A stretch of 33,810 nucleotides of DNA from a virus. A program made the translations under genes and the position numbers. Shown here one piece after another: positions 15,472 to 22,307 of this stretch. How positions within the stretch are numbered: position 1 is the first letter of the stretch; each line of letters begins with the position of its first letter. The notes under the pieces are model-generated. The model did no database searches and had not been told where the DNA came from. It saw only the letters and a program-made list of their open reading frames with translations. The stretch spans positions 1 to 33,810 of the IMG/VR virus record IMGVR_UViG_3300042465_000874; one strand, 5' to 3'.

Positions 15472-15686
15472 GCTTGTGCCTCCACCAACTCTGGCCATAT
15501 AGACTTCCAACTGCCCTGGCACAGCATCTTGCGAGTGATCTTGCCCCCACTCTCTTGCTCTATGCGCACAGCCTCCCAGGCAGACATCTCTCGACGCCCA
15601 CTCAGGCACTGGTATAAGTACTGTTCATTCATGCCGACTTTTTCTGCCAGTGCTCGGCGCTCATCTGGTGCGATTTGTGTGTTCAT
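15468..15686 (-). CDS. YdaS/Cro-like helix-turn-helix repressor
   Basis: A 72-residue protein with one helix-turn-helix: ERRALAEKVGMNEQYLYQCL followed by SGRREMSAWEAVRIEQESGG. The pattern, including a Lys-Ile-Thr-Arg-linked C-terminal tail with a Trp-Pro-Glu motif, is that of the YdaS/Cro-type regulators found at phage control regions. It is transcribed away from the plus-strand early operon across a 187-base region full of dyad elements, and is translationally coupled to the primase-helicase. I infer that it binds the TCTAGC-N5-GCTAGA dyads and controls both directions. It has no oligomerisation or cleavage domain, so it is not CI-like. Confidence 0.85.
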   Translation of the reverse strand: MNTQIAPDERRALAEKVGMNEQYLYQCLSGRREMSAWEAVRIEQESGGKITRKMLCQGSWKSIWPELVEAQA

Positions 15687-15733
15687 AGGGCACTGAGTCT
15701 AGCACCGCGCTCTAACGCCTAAGGATAAGCGGT

Positions 15734-15748
15734 AACCCTATTAGGGTT
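15734..15748. repeat. Second palindrome type in the control region
   Basis: AACCCTA-T-TAGGGTT is a perfect 7-1-7 palindrome located between the outer and inner dyads, in the stretch where the leftward promoter should lie. It may be the operator of another regulator. Confidence 0.55.
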
Positions 15749-15785
15749 TAAAGATTGAAAATAATCTAGCGGTATGCTTGTTTGC

Positions 15786-15804
15786 TCTAGTTTTTTGCTA
15801 GAAT
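15786..15804 (+). promoter_or_regulatory. Early promoter -10 with dyad operator (site 2)
   Basis: The dyad TCTAGT-TTTTT-GCTAGA overlaps the -10 box TAGAAT (15799-15804). A poor -35 (TTGTTT or GCTTGT) lies in the adjacent dyad at 15765-15781, so repressor or activator binding there would directly affect polymerase. The predicted start is near 15811. Confidence 0.6.
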
Positions 15805-15873
15805 TCTGGTCATGGGCAGGGAAATAGGCTCTCTGACCATCACGCCAATCACGGCCAAACAGGAGTAAATGAA

Positions 15874-16134
15874 ATGACAAACGCAACACAAACCAGCCGC
15901 AACGAATCCATGTACGGCTTTGCAGATATTGACTCTTACATTGAGTCAGTCAAAGATTCCATCACCTACAAATTTACCGGCGCCAACATGGTGGTCGCCG
16001 GCCTGATGTCAGACGCACAAGAACTGATGTCATTTGGCGACACTGAACGCGCTCGCCAAACCCTCAACGTTGCCAAGGCCGTCTTGTTCCAGATCATGGA
16101 TGGCAACCTCATTGGCACCGTTGAGCGCAAGTAA
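15874..16134 (+). CDS. First early-operon protein, hypothetical (86 aa)
   Basis: The product begins MTNATQTSRNESMYGFADID and continues as a helical protein with YIESVKDSITYKFTG and SFGDTERARQTLNVAKAVLF. It has a good AGGAG ribosome site. It is the first gene after the early promoter, a place often used by phages for host take-over or regulatory proteins. No family is recognised. The mixed-charge helices do not look like a DNA-binding helix-turn-helix. Confidence 0.75.
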   Translation: MTNATQTSRNESMYGFADIDSYIESVKDSITYKFTGANMVVAGLMSDAQELMSFGDTERARQTLNVAKAVLFQIMDGNLIGTVERK

Positions 16135-16140
16135 ACCAAC

Positions 16141-16156
16141 CGGGGCCACGGCCCCG
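16141..16156. other. Hairpin between the first and second early genes
   Basis: CGGGGC-CACG-GCCCCG makes a 6-bp all-GC stem with a 4-base loop. No T-run follows. It may protect the upstream message from degradation or reduce read-through into the following genes. Confidence 0.5.
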
Positions 16157-16176
16157 CACAACCTTGAAAGCAAAAC

Positions 16177-16263
16177 ATGAAACAAAAATTTCTTGACATT
16201 TTTACCGCCACCGCCATTGGTGTTGGCCTGGCTGCGTTGTTGGTTGCATGGTGGTCAGCATGA
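16177..16263 (+). CDS. 28-aa single-span membrane peptide
   Basis: The peptide is MKQKFLDIFTATAIGVGLAA followed by LLVAWWSA. A short basic head is followed by about 20 hydrophobic residues, so it should insert in the inner membrane. GAAAG lies upstream and the stop overlaps the next gene's ATG (ATGA). The coupling and clear membrane design argue that it is a real gene. The function is unknown; tiny membrane peptides of early phage operons often act on host proteins. Confidence 0.6.
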   Translation: MKQKFLDIFTATAIGVGLAALLVAWWSA

Positions 16264-16448
16264 ACGCATTCCCCAACCCCCATTTGACCGATCAGCTTGG
16301 CATGTCGTTAACAGACTACATGGCTGCTAAAGCTATGCAAGCCTTTTTGTCAGATCCCGAATGGCGGCAAGAAATGGATTTAAATGAAACTGCTTTTGCT
16401 GCATACAGAATGGCAGACGCAATGCTGAAAGCAAGGGGACAAGCATGA
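16260..16448 (+). CDS. Small helical phage protein, copy A (62 aa)
   Basis: The chosen start MNAFPNPHLTDQLGMSLTDY overlaps the preceding stop as ATGA. The core LTDYMAAKAMQAFLSD and AYRMADAMLKARGQA form two helices. The same pattern occurs in the 53-aa protein at 20309-20470 of this operon, so the two are paralogues. This is a widespread type of small phage early protein of unknown function. A downstream ATGA links it to the next gene. Confidence 0.75.
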   Translation: MNAFPNPHLTDQLGMSLTDYMAAKAMQAFLSDPEWRQEMDLNETAFAAYRMADAMLKARGQA

Positions 16449-16678
16449 CCGACCTTCAAGATTTCTGCCAAGAGCCGCGCACCATGGAAGAACTGGTTAA
16501 CGCTGGCTTTACCCTGCACCAGGTCTACAACGCCGTCAGGCGCCGTGAACTGTGCAACACCAAGGCAACAGACGACTGGGGCCGCAAGCTCCGCGGCAAG
16601 GGTCTGTACCTGTCCACCGTCACCCCCATCCCTTATAACGCCGCTGCACTGGTGGCGGCTTGGAGCACACAACCATGA
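16445..16678 (+). CDS. Small protein with winged-helix-like pattern (77 aa)
   Basis: The product begins MTDLQDFCQEPRTMEELVNA and continues GFTLHQVYNAVRRRELCNTK, which looks like a helix-turn-helix, then GKGLYLSTV as a beta wing. This could be a small DNA-binding or anti-repressor-type protein. The gene is coupled on both sides by ATGA overlaps. No specific family is recognised; the HTH suggestion is by eye. Confidence 0.7.
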   Translation: MTDLQDFCQEPRTMEELVNAGFTLHQVYNAVRRRELCNTKATDDWGRKLRGKGLYLSTVTPIPYNAAALVAAWSTQP

Positions 16679-16935
16679 GCATCTCACCGCCGTGCCCCGA
16701 GGGGTTGCTTGAGGTCAACCTTGACTGTGAAGGTGTCGAGCTAACCTGTTTTTTTGATTACATCCCTGCAGAGTTTGGGTCAACCGACTCCATGGGCTTA
16801 CTCTATGAGCCTGACCGAGTTGCAGAATGTGTGCTTGTTAACGCTTACGTTGGTGACGTTGACATTGGCCATCTGCTTTTGCAATACCTGGTGGACAACT
16901 TGGAAGCCGCCGCCCTTAAATACACAAAGGAGTAA
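16675..16935 (+). CDS. Small acidic hypothetical protein (86 aa)
   Basis: The start MSISPPCPEGLLEVNLDCEG at 16675 overlaps the previous stop (ATGA) and is preferred over an in-frame ATG 15 bases upstream. The protein is acidic, with several Cys and Asp/Glu residues and a beta-rich first half (VELTCFFDYIPAEFG). It ends helical (LLQYLVDNLEAAALKYTKE). The negative charge could indicate a DNA-mimic or inhibitor of a host protein, but this is speculation. Confidence 0.7.
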   Translation: MSISPPCPEGLLEVNLDCEGVELTCFFDYIPAEFGSTDSMGLLYEPDRVAECVLVNAYVGDVDIGHLLLQYLVDNLEAAALKYTKE

Positions 16936-17148
16936 ATGATGGATGGGCAAGATAAAGGTGTATGGCAAGACATGGTGCTGTATTGGGCATGGCGCGAAAC
17001 GCCTACGGGGCAACCATTTCATGCGCCGCCAACAGTTAAACGACGAGACTATGTGCAGGCCGGCGGCATGACCATCTGCGCGGGCGTGTGGGACAACGAT
17101 GTGTATACGCCATTGCACAGCAAAGAAATAGATCGGTTAAGTAAATGA
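16936..17148 (+). CDS. Small hypothetical protein (70 aa)
   Basis: The product is MMDGQDKGVWQDMVLYWAWR followed by a basic middle (PTVKRRDYVQ) and GVWDNDVYTPLHSKEID. Trp-rich and partly basic, it has a strong AAAGGAG ribosome site right in front; ATG at 16936 and 16939 are both possible. Its stop overlaps the next start (ATGA). No family recognised. Confidence 0.7.
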   Translation: MMDGQDKGVWQDMVLYWAWRETPTGQPFHAPPTVKRRDYVQAGGMTICAGVWDNDVYTPLHSKEIDRLSK

Positions 17149-17585
17149 TGAATAAATTAACTAGCGTTGCAGAAGTTAGCTTCATAGGTGACAGCGTTGA
17201 AGACGCCGCGCCGTCTGGCGGCGTGTTGTACCCGCCCTATGAAGCGCGGCCTGCAAACGACAACAACCCAAACGGGTGGTGGTTTGTGGCCAACAATGCG
17301 TTCAACACGCTGTCGTTCAGATCGAAACGCGGCGCTAAATTTACAGACAAAGAAACCGCGCTGGCAATCGTTGAGAAATGGAACTCATTGCCCAAGGGCA
17401 CAAAGTTTGACATACCGCCTGACCCGTATGTCGCACCGCAATACGGCCAGCTAACGGACGCGCAGATGGCCAAGTATGTGCGCAGCAAGCGGTTGGTGGG
17501 AGATCGTTGGGTGTCGCCTATTGTTTTGCCTGGTGGCCCGCAAAGCGGCGATGCAATTGATGCTTATGAAGAAGGAGTAATGTAA
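17145..17585 (+). CDS. Hypothetical early protein (146 aa)
   Basis: The 146-residue product has a Pro/Gly-rich start, then NGWWFVANNAFNTLSFRSKR and FTDKETALAIVEKWNSLPKG, and ends with an acidic tail DAIDAYEEGVM. The middle segment KYVRSKRLVGDRWVSPIVLP could be a short basic nucleic-acid contact. No family is recognised. It sits directly upstream of the recombination gene set and is coupled at both ends (ATGA and TAATG). Confidence 0.72.
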   Translation: MMNKLTSVAEVSFIGDSVEDAAPSGGVLYPPYEARPANDNNPNGWWFVANNAFNTLSFRSKRGAKFTDKETALAIVEKWNSLPKGTKFDIPPDPYVAPQYGQLTDAQMAKYVRSKRLVGDRWVSPIVLPGGPQSGDAIDAYEEGVM

Positions 17586-17962
17586 TGACAATAACTGAAC
17601 TGACCGCCGCCCTTAAAGTGGCCAAGGCCGCTGAAGACGCAGCTAAACAGGACCGCTTGGCCATTGAAGCTAAGATGGTCGCCCTATTTGCAAAACCAGC
17701 ATCTGGTGAAGGCACCCACAATGATGAAGATTTCAGCATCACCTGGAAACTCAACCGCACGGTTGACACCGACAAGTTGAGCGCAGCCTTTGACCAGTTG
17801 CCGGTCAACGCCCAGCGAGCATTTCGCTGGAAGGCTGAGGTTGAACTTAAAAACCTCCGAGCTTTGTCCGAACTTGACCCAGTGGCTTACTCTGCAGCCG
17901 CCCAATTCATCACCAGCAAACCCGCAAAACCATCCATCACTTTGAAAGACGAAAATGTTTGA
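17585..17962 (+). CDS. Recombination-cluster accessory protein, hypothetical (125 aa)
   Basis: The N-terminal third is a charged helix (LKVAKAAEDAAKQDRLAIEA). Later come FSITWKLNRTVDTDKL and RAFRWKAEVELKNLRALSEL, then ITSKPAKPSITLK. This layout is familiar from small proteins always found just before Sak4/DUF669 genes in phages, with no assigned function. GGAG lies 7 bases before the ATG. The overlap of 8 bases with the ATPase gene suggests the products work together. A loader or cofactor for recombination is an inference from context. Confidence 0.75.
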   Translation: MTITELTAALKVAKAAEDAAKQDRLAIEAKMVALFAKPASGEGTHNDEDFSITWKLNRTVDTDKLSAAFDQLPVNAQRAFRWKAEVELKNLRALSELDPVAYSAAAQFITSKPAKPSITLKDENV

Positions 17963-18698
17963 CCTCAAGTCCATATCCAAGACCCGCCGTGTTCGCGCCC
18001 CCAAGATTGTCATTGTTGGCCAGGGCAAGATCGGCAAGACAACTTTTGCAGCCATGGCGCCCAACGCCATTGGCATCCTGACCGAAGACGGCGCCGACGC
18101 TGTTGACGCCAATGCCTTTCCTTTGGCGTCAAGCCTGGCCGAGGTTTACGCAGCCATTGAGACCCTGATTAGCAGCGAGCATGACTTCAAGACGTTGTTT
18201 ATCGACTCGCTGGATTGGCTCGAGCCCATGGTTCAAGACTATGTGTGCAAGCAAAACAACTGGAAGAACATCGAGGCGCCTGGCTTTGGCAAGGGCTACG
18301 TGGCTGCAGCCGAGGAGTGGCGCAACCTGTTGTCTGGCCTGGAAGTGCTCCGCGCTCAAAAGAGCATGGGCATTATCTTGATTGCGCATGACAAGATCAA
18401 GCGCATTGAAGACCCGCTGACCGAGGGCTATGACTCGCACGTCTTAAAGCTCCATGACCGCGCTGCCGGCCTGGTGCTCGAGTGGGCCGACGTGGTGGGC
18501 TATGCTGGGTATCGCATCTTCACCAGCAAGACCGACGCAGGCTTTGGCAACAAAGAAACTAAGGCCACCACTACTGGCGAGCGCATTTTGCACGTCGAAC
18601 CCCATCCGGCTCACTGCGGTGGTAACCGCTTTGGCCTTACCAATATGCAGCTTGATTGGGCTGCATTCCAGGCCGCGTTGTCCGCAGCGCAGTCCTGA
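17955..18698 (+). CDS. Sak4-like single-strand annealing/recombination ATPase
   Basis: A 247-residue P-loop protein. Walker A is VGQGKIGKTTF at about residues 21-31, and Walker B is LFIDSLDWLEP at about 80-90. IILIAHDKIKR follows, typical of the AAA_24/Sak4 branch of RecA-like phage recombinases. Sak4 proteins anneal or pair single-stranded DNA together with a partner SSB, which here is encoded next. The absence of a RecA C-terminal domain matches the short Sak4 type. Confidence 0.88.
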   Translation: MFDLKSISKTRRVRAPKIVIVGQGKIGKTTFAAMAPNAIGILTEDGADAVDANAFPLASSLAEVYAAIETLISSEHDFKTLFIDSLDWLEPMVQDYVCKQNNWKNIEAPGFGKGYVAAAEEWRNLLSGLEVLRAQKSMGIILIAHDKIKRIEDPLTEGYDSHVLKLHDRAAGLVLEWADVVGYAGYRIFTSKTDAGFGNKETKATTTGERILHVEPHPAHCGGNRFGLTNMQLDWAAFQAALSAAQS

Positions 18699-18734
18699 TC
18701 CTCAATCCAACCATCAACCTTTAGGAAACACAAA

Positions 18735-19223
18735 ATGGCACACTTTTCTTTTGACGCATCCATTGTTGCACCCCAAGCACCCACCGGCCCAATCCCTGCC
18801 GGCGTTTATCTGGCCCATTGCATTGAGTCTGATGTCGGCCCATTGAAGTCCGGCAACGGCACGGGCTTGAAGATGACTTTTGAAATCTTGGATGGCCAGT
18901 ACAAAAACCGCAAAGTCTGGGAAAACCTTAACATCCAACACACCAGCGAGGAAACCCAGCGCATCGCGCAAAGCCAACTTTCAGCCCTTTGCCACGCCGT
19001 CAACGTGATTAAGTTGGAAGACACTGCTGCCTTGCACTTTAAGCCGGTCAAGATCAAGGTGACTGTGCGCGAGGCCCAGGGCCAGTACCAGGCAAGCAAC
19101 AACATCAAGGGTTATGAGTCCGCTGGTGGAGCTGCTCCATCGTTTGTGCCGGCCCCCGCTGAAGCTGCAGCCCCCGCTGCCCCCCCCGCGGCATCCAAGA
19201 CCCCCGCCTGGGCTAGGAAGTAA
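18735..19223 (+). CDS. DUF669-type single-stranded DNA-binding protein
   Basis: The 162-residue protein has an OB-like N-terminal core: GPIPAGVYLAHCIESDVGP, then GTGLKMTFEILDGQYKNRKV and WENLNIQHTSEETQRIAQ, a classic DUF669 pattern. The tail after about residue 130 is low-complexity Ala/Pro and ends SKTPAWARK. DUF669 proteins bind single-stranded DNA and accompany Sak4 recombinases. The AGGA ribosome site is 8 bases upstream. The disordered Ala/Pro tail could connect to the recombinase or nuclease, as SSB tails do. Confidence 0.88.
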   Translation: MAHFSFDASIVAPQAPTGPIPAGVYLAHCIESDVGPLKSGNGTGLKMTFEILDGQYKNRKVWENLNIQHTSEETQRIAQSQLSALCHAVNVIKLEDTAALHFKPVKIKVTVREAQGQYQASNNIKGYESAGGAAPSFVPAPAEAAAPAAPPAASKTPAWARK

Positions 19224-19226
19224 ACC

Positions 19227-20312
19227 ATGGCCGCAGTCCCACAAGCTGTTGTGGACCCTGTGGCCGACGCCATCTTTGCCCATTACAAGGCAAAGTATGG
19301 CGCCGAGTCCCAGCGCCCCTACCTTGGCGCCAGTGCCATTGGCAAGCCCTGCTTGCGCCAGCACTGGTATTCTTTTCGTTGGTCTAAGCCGGCAGAGTTT
19401 TCTGGCCGTCTGTACCGGGTTTTTCAGTCCGGTCATTTGCAAGAGCCAAGGGTCTATGCCGACCTCAAGGGCATTGGCTGCACGGTCTATGACGCAAACC
19501 CTAGCACCGGCAAGCAGTTTGGTTGGAGTGAGCCGGCAACCGGGCACCACTTCCAGGGCAACTGTGATGGAATCGTGACCGGCCTGCCCCAGGCGCCCAA
19601 GTCGCCGCACATATTGGAGATCAAGACGGCCTCGGACAAGTATTTCAAGGAGATGCAAAAATCTGGCGTAAAGAAAGCCAAGCCAGAGCACTGGGCGCAG
19701 ATGCAATCATATATGCATTGGTCTATTGCAGAATTCCAAGATGATGGTTGCCAACGCGCCATCTATATCGTGGTCAACAAGGACAACGACGACATCTACA
19801 CCGAGCGCATTGAGTACGACGCCGCCGAGGTCCAGGCTATCATTGACAAGGCGCTGACAATCATCACGGCTACCGAGCCGCCGGTGGGAATCAGCACCGA
19901 CCCGACCTGGTATGAGTGCAAGTTCTGTGACTACCACAGCATCTGCCACGGCACTGACGTGCCAAAGATGAGCTGCAGGTCATGCGCCCATGCCACGCCC
20001 GAGCTCGATGGCCATGGCCGCTGGACGTGCTCTGCGCACGGCCAAGACCTGCCAACATCTAAGCAGCGCACCGGCTGCGATGACCACAGGTATATCCCCA
20101 TATTGCTTGCCAAGACCGCTCACCCTGTAGACATGGACAACGACGGGGTTGTGTATGAGATGGCCGACAAGAAGCGCTTTGTCAACGGCAACCCGGCAAA
20201 GAACCCAGACCATATTGCTAGCCAAGAAATCCATGCTTGCGCCGACAAGTCAATGCTGGTTGACGAGCAGTGCATAAGCTTGCGCAAACAACATTCAGGA
20301 AAATTTGTATGA
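19227..20312 (+). CDS. PD-(D/E)XK exonuclease, Cas4/AddB-like type
   Basis: A 361-residue nuclease. The early motif GASAIGKPCLRQHWYSFRW contains the conserved Ser/Ala-Cys start of PDDEXK_1 domains. The active site is Asp near 114 in GNCDGIVTG and Glu-Ile-Lys near 131-133 in HILEIKTAS, followed by QMQSYMHW (QxxxY helix). Beyond residue 220 there are many Cys (CKFCDYHSIC, CRSCAHA), which could hold an iron-sulphur cluster or zinc. It would resect DNA ends for Sak4/SSB recombination. Length beyond the core suggests an extra C-terminal Cys-rich domain. Confidence 0.87.
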   Translation: MAAVPQAVVDPVADAIFAHYKAKYGAESQRPYLGASAIGKPCLRQHWYSFRWSKPAEFSGRLYRVFQSGHLQEPRVYADLKGIGCTVYDANPSTGKQFGWSEPATGHHFQGNCDGIVTGLPQAPKSPHILEIKTASDKYFKEMQKSGVKKAKPEHWAQMQSYMHWSIAEFQDDGCQRAIYIVVNKDNDDIYTERIEYDAAEVQAIIDKALTIITATEPPVGISTDPTWYECKFCDYHSICHGTDVPKMSCRSCAHATPELDGHGRWTCSAHGQDLPTSKQRTGCDDHRYIPILLAKTAHPVDMDNDGVVYEMADKKRFVNGNPAKNPDHIASQEIHACADKSMLVDEQCISLRKQHSGKFV

Positions 20313-20470
20313 ACACCCCGCCACCCATCCAAGAGATTACCCTGCGGGACTACTTGGCCGCTGCAGCCTTAACTGGTTTGCTCTCCAACGGGGACCGCAA
20401 AACAGCGGTTAAAAGTGCGTATGCCATTGCTGACGACATGATTAAGGCCAGGGAAAATGATCCTTCGTGA
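20309..20470 (+). CDS. Small helical phage protein, copy B (53 aa)
   Basis: The product MNTPPPIQEITLRDYLAAAA continues LTGLLSNGDRKTAVKSAYAI and ADDMIKAREN. It shares the LxDYxAAxA and A-x-x-x-AD-x-M-x-KAR pattern with the 62-aa protein at 16260-16448. The start overlaps the nuclease stop (ATGA) and its end overlaps the helicase start by 14 bases. Function unknown. Confidence 0.75.
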   Translation: MNTPPPIQEITLRDYLAAAALTGLLSNGDRKTAVKSAYAIADDMIKARENDPS

Positions 20471-22076
20471 CTATCAATCTAGATCGGTAGAAGACTTGTT
20501 CGCCTGGTGGACCAAGCACCAGGCAAGCGACGACATCCCGCTGCTGGTATTGCCGACCGCCGCCGGCAAGTCGGTGATTTGCGCCGAGATTGTGCGCCAG
20601 ATGTGGGAGCAGTGGCCAGACTACCGGCCCCGCACTGTGGTCCTGGTGCCCAGCAAGGAGCTCGCGGAGCAAAACGCCGCCAAGCTGCAGGCACTGCTGC
20701 CGGGTGACATCCACGTTGGCTTTGTCAGCGCAAGCCTGGGTAAGAAGCAACACCACGCCGACGTGATTGTGGCCACCATTGGCAGCATTCACAAGTCAGC
20801 GCACCTGCTTGGCGACATCAAGGCCGTGATCATTGACGAAGCCCACCTGGTGGACACCAAGGCCCAGGGCATGTACCGCACATTTCTGGCCAAGCTGGGT
20901 GAGATTTGCAAATTCAGGACCGTGGGCATGACCGCCACGCCGTTCAGGGGCAACCAGGTATGGCTGACCGACGGGGATGATCCGCTGTTTACTGGCACGG
21001 CCAGCAGGGTCACCATGCAGGAGCTGCTGCAGCAAAAGTTTATTGCGCCCCTAGTCCCGCCGACCGAGCGCATGGCTACCCGCATTGATGCAAGCAAAGT
21101 TGGCATTGCAAATGGCGACTACAAAATTGGCGAACTGTCTGACGTGGTGGAAGGCTACTTGAGGGAAGTAGCCAGGGAGGCCGTTAAATTGGCCGCCAAG
21201 CGCCGCAAATGGATTGCCTTCACCCCAAGTGTCAGAAACGCTGAGAGTCTTACAAACTACCTAAACCAACTGGACATTAAAGCCGACCTGGTGTGTGGCG
21301 AAACCCCCAAACAGGAGCGCCAGGATTTAATCCAAGACTTCCGCGATGGGCATATTGACTGCCTGGTCACCGTGCTGGCTCTGTCAGTTGGCTTTGATGT
21401 GCCTGACGTGGACTGCATTATCTGGTGCAGGCCAACCAAGTCGCCGGTGCTGTACGTCCAGGGCATGGGCCGCGGCACCCGCATTGCTGACGGCAAGGTT
21501 GACTGCTTGGTGCTTGACTTCACCGACACCGTGGAGCGCTTGGGGCCGGTGGACATTATCAAGGGCCGAGCCAGGATCAAACGCAACACCGACCAAGAGG
21601 GGCCGTACAGCATCTGCCCTGAGTGTGGTGAGCGCAACGCCCCCATGGCGCTGGTTTGCACCGCCTGTGGCGCCACGATCCGCGAGGAAGAGGCCAAGCC
21701 TATGGACGCCAAGGTGTCCCTGGCCGCGCTGTTGTCGGCCCAGATGCAATCAACCGTCACTTGGCATGACGTGACAAGGGTTGATTACAAACTGCACCGC
21801 AAACCTGGTAAGCCTGACAGCATGAGGGTTGATTATTACAGCGGTATTTTGCAGTGCGCTAGCGAGTGGGTGTGCTTTGACCACACTGGTTACGCCAGCC
21901 AAAAGGCCGTGGCTTGGTGGCTGCAGCGCAGCTTAGACAACAGTTATCCCAATTCGGTTGCTCGAGCCATTGAAGTTGTAATGGGTGAGCGGCCAGACTA
22001 TTTGCGAAAACCCCGCCGCATTGCAACCCGTAAAAACGGCAAATTTACAGAGGTAAAAGAATATGAATTTGATTGA
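20457..22076 (+). CDS. SF2 DEAH-box helicase with zinc-ribbon
   Basis: A 539-residue helicase. The Q-like motif LRDYQSRSVEDLF opens the protein. Motif I is LPTAAGKSV (about residues 32-40), motif II is IIDEAHLVD (about 125-133), motif III is GMTATPFRG, and motif VI is VQGMGRGTRI. A zinc ribbon (CPECGERNAP and CTACGA, around 388-408) follows. The architecture is of the phage helicases related to UvsW/type III restriction helicases, acting in recombination or replication restart. The gene follows the nuclease and SSB and completes the set. Confidence 0.92.
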   Translation: MILRDYQSRSVEDLFAWWTKHQASDDIPLLVLPTAAGKSVICAEIVRQMWEQWPDYRPRTVVLVPSKELAEQNAAKLQALLPGDIHVGFVSASLGKKQHHADVIVATIGSIHKSAHLLGDIKAVIIDEAHLVDTKAQGMYRTFLAKLGEICKFRTVGMTATPFRGNQVWLTDGDDPLFTGTASRVTMQELLQQKFIAPLVPPTERMATRIDASKVGIANGDYKIGELSDVVEGYLREVAREAVKLAAKRRKWIAFTPSVRNAESLTNYLNQLDIKADLVCGETPKQERQDLIQDFRDGHIDCLVTVLALSVGFDVPDVDCIIWCRPTKSPVLYVQGMGRGTRIADGKVDCLVLDFTDTVERLGPVDIIKGRARIKRNTDQEGPYSICPECGERNAPMALVCTACGATIREEEAKPMDAKVSLAALLSAQMQSTVTWHDVTRVDYKLHRKPGKPDSMRVDYYSGILQCASEWVCFDHTGYASQKAVAWWLQRSLDNSYPNSVARAIEVVMGERPDYLRKPRRIATRKNGKFTEVKEYEFD

Positions 22077-22266
22077 ATTGAACGCCATCAAAACACATTT
22101 GAAACGGCAACTTAAAGACATTGAATCTATCCAGGTCACCTGTTTGGGCTGTGAGCATTTGAAATCTGGCAATAAATGCGAAAAATTTAATGCCCAGCCA
22201 CCGACTGAATGGTTGCATGGCCCCGTTGATTGTGAGCACTGGACATGGGATGAGATACCCTTCTAG
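22063..22266 (+). CDS. Small Cys-containing protein (67 aa)
   Basis: The product MNLIELNAIKTHLKRQLKDI is followed by CLGCEHLKSGNKCEKFNAQP and GPVDCEHWTWDEIPF. Four Cys (CxxC, C, C) with His nearby could bind zinc. The start overlaps the helicase end by 14 bases. Similar small Cys proteins follow helicases in several phages. The stop codon TAG lies inside the dyad operator of site 3. Confidence 0.7.
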   Translation: MNLIELNAIKTHLKRQLKDIESIQVTCLGCEHLKSGNKCEKFNAQPPTEWLHGPVDCEHWTWDEIPF

Positions 22267-22280
22267 CAGTACGCTAGAAT
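22262..22280 (+). promoter_or_regulatory. Internal promoter -10 with perfect dyad operator (site 3)
   Basis: TCTAGC-AGTAC-GCTAGA (22262-22278) is a perfect match to both halves of the dyad and overlaps the -10 box TAGAAT (22275-22280). No convincing -35 is present (GAGATA at 17-base spacing), so activator help may be needed. It would drive the block of small genes starting at 22308. Confidence 0.6.
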
Positions 22281-22307
22281 GCCAACACCTTAATTAAGGA
22301 GACAACA

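Larger units (their letters stand above)
15687..15873. promoter_or_regulatory. Divergent control region between repressor and early operon
   Basis: This 187-base gap holds three dyads related to TCTAGC-N5-GCTAGA: 15698-15714 (10 of 12), 15765-15781 (10 of 12) and 15786-15802 (11 of 12). The last two are 21 bases apart, two helical turns. A different perfect palindrome, AACCCTA-T-TAGGGTT, lies at 15734-15748. The plus-strand transcript leader carries AGGAG 8 bases before the 15874 ATG. The minus-strand promoter could not be pinned down. Confidence 0.65.

Noticed and set aside
16141-16156. Intrinsic terminator after the first early gene
   Set aside because: The stem is good but no T-run follows, and the next genes seem to depend on read-through.
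19130-19220. Ala/Pro-rich end of the SSB as a frameshifted or degraded region
   Set aside because: The frame stays open to a sensible basic end and a normal intergenic spacing to the nuclease; such low-complexity tails are common in SSB-type proteins.
18981-19706. Minus-strand open frame of 241 codons over the SSB and nuclease genes
   Set aside because: It spans two well-supported plus-strand genes and their junction; no start signal or recognisable protein.
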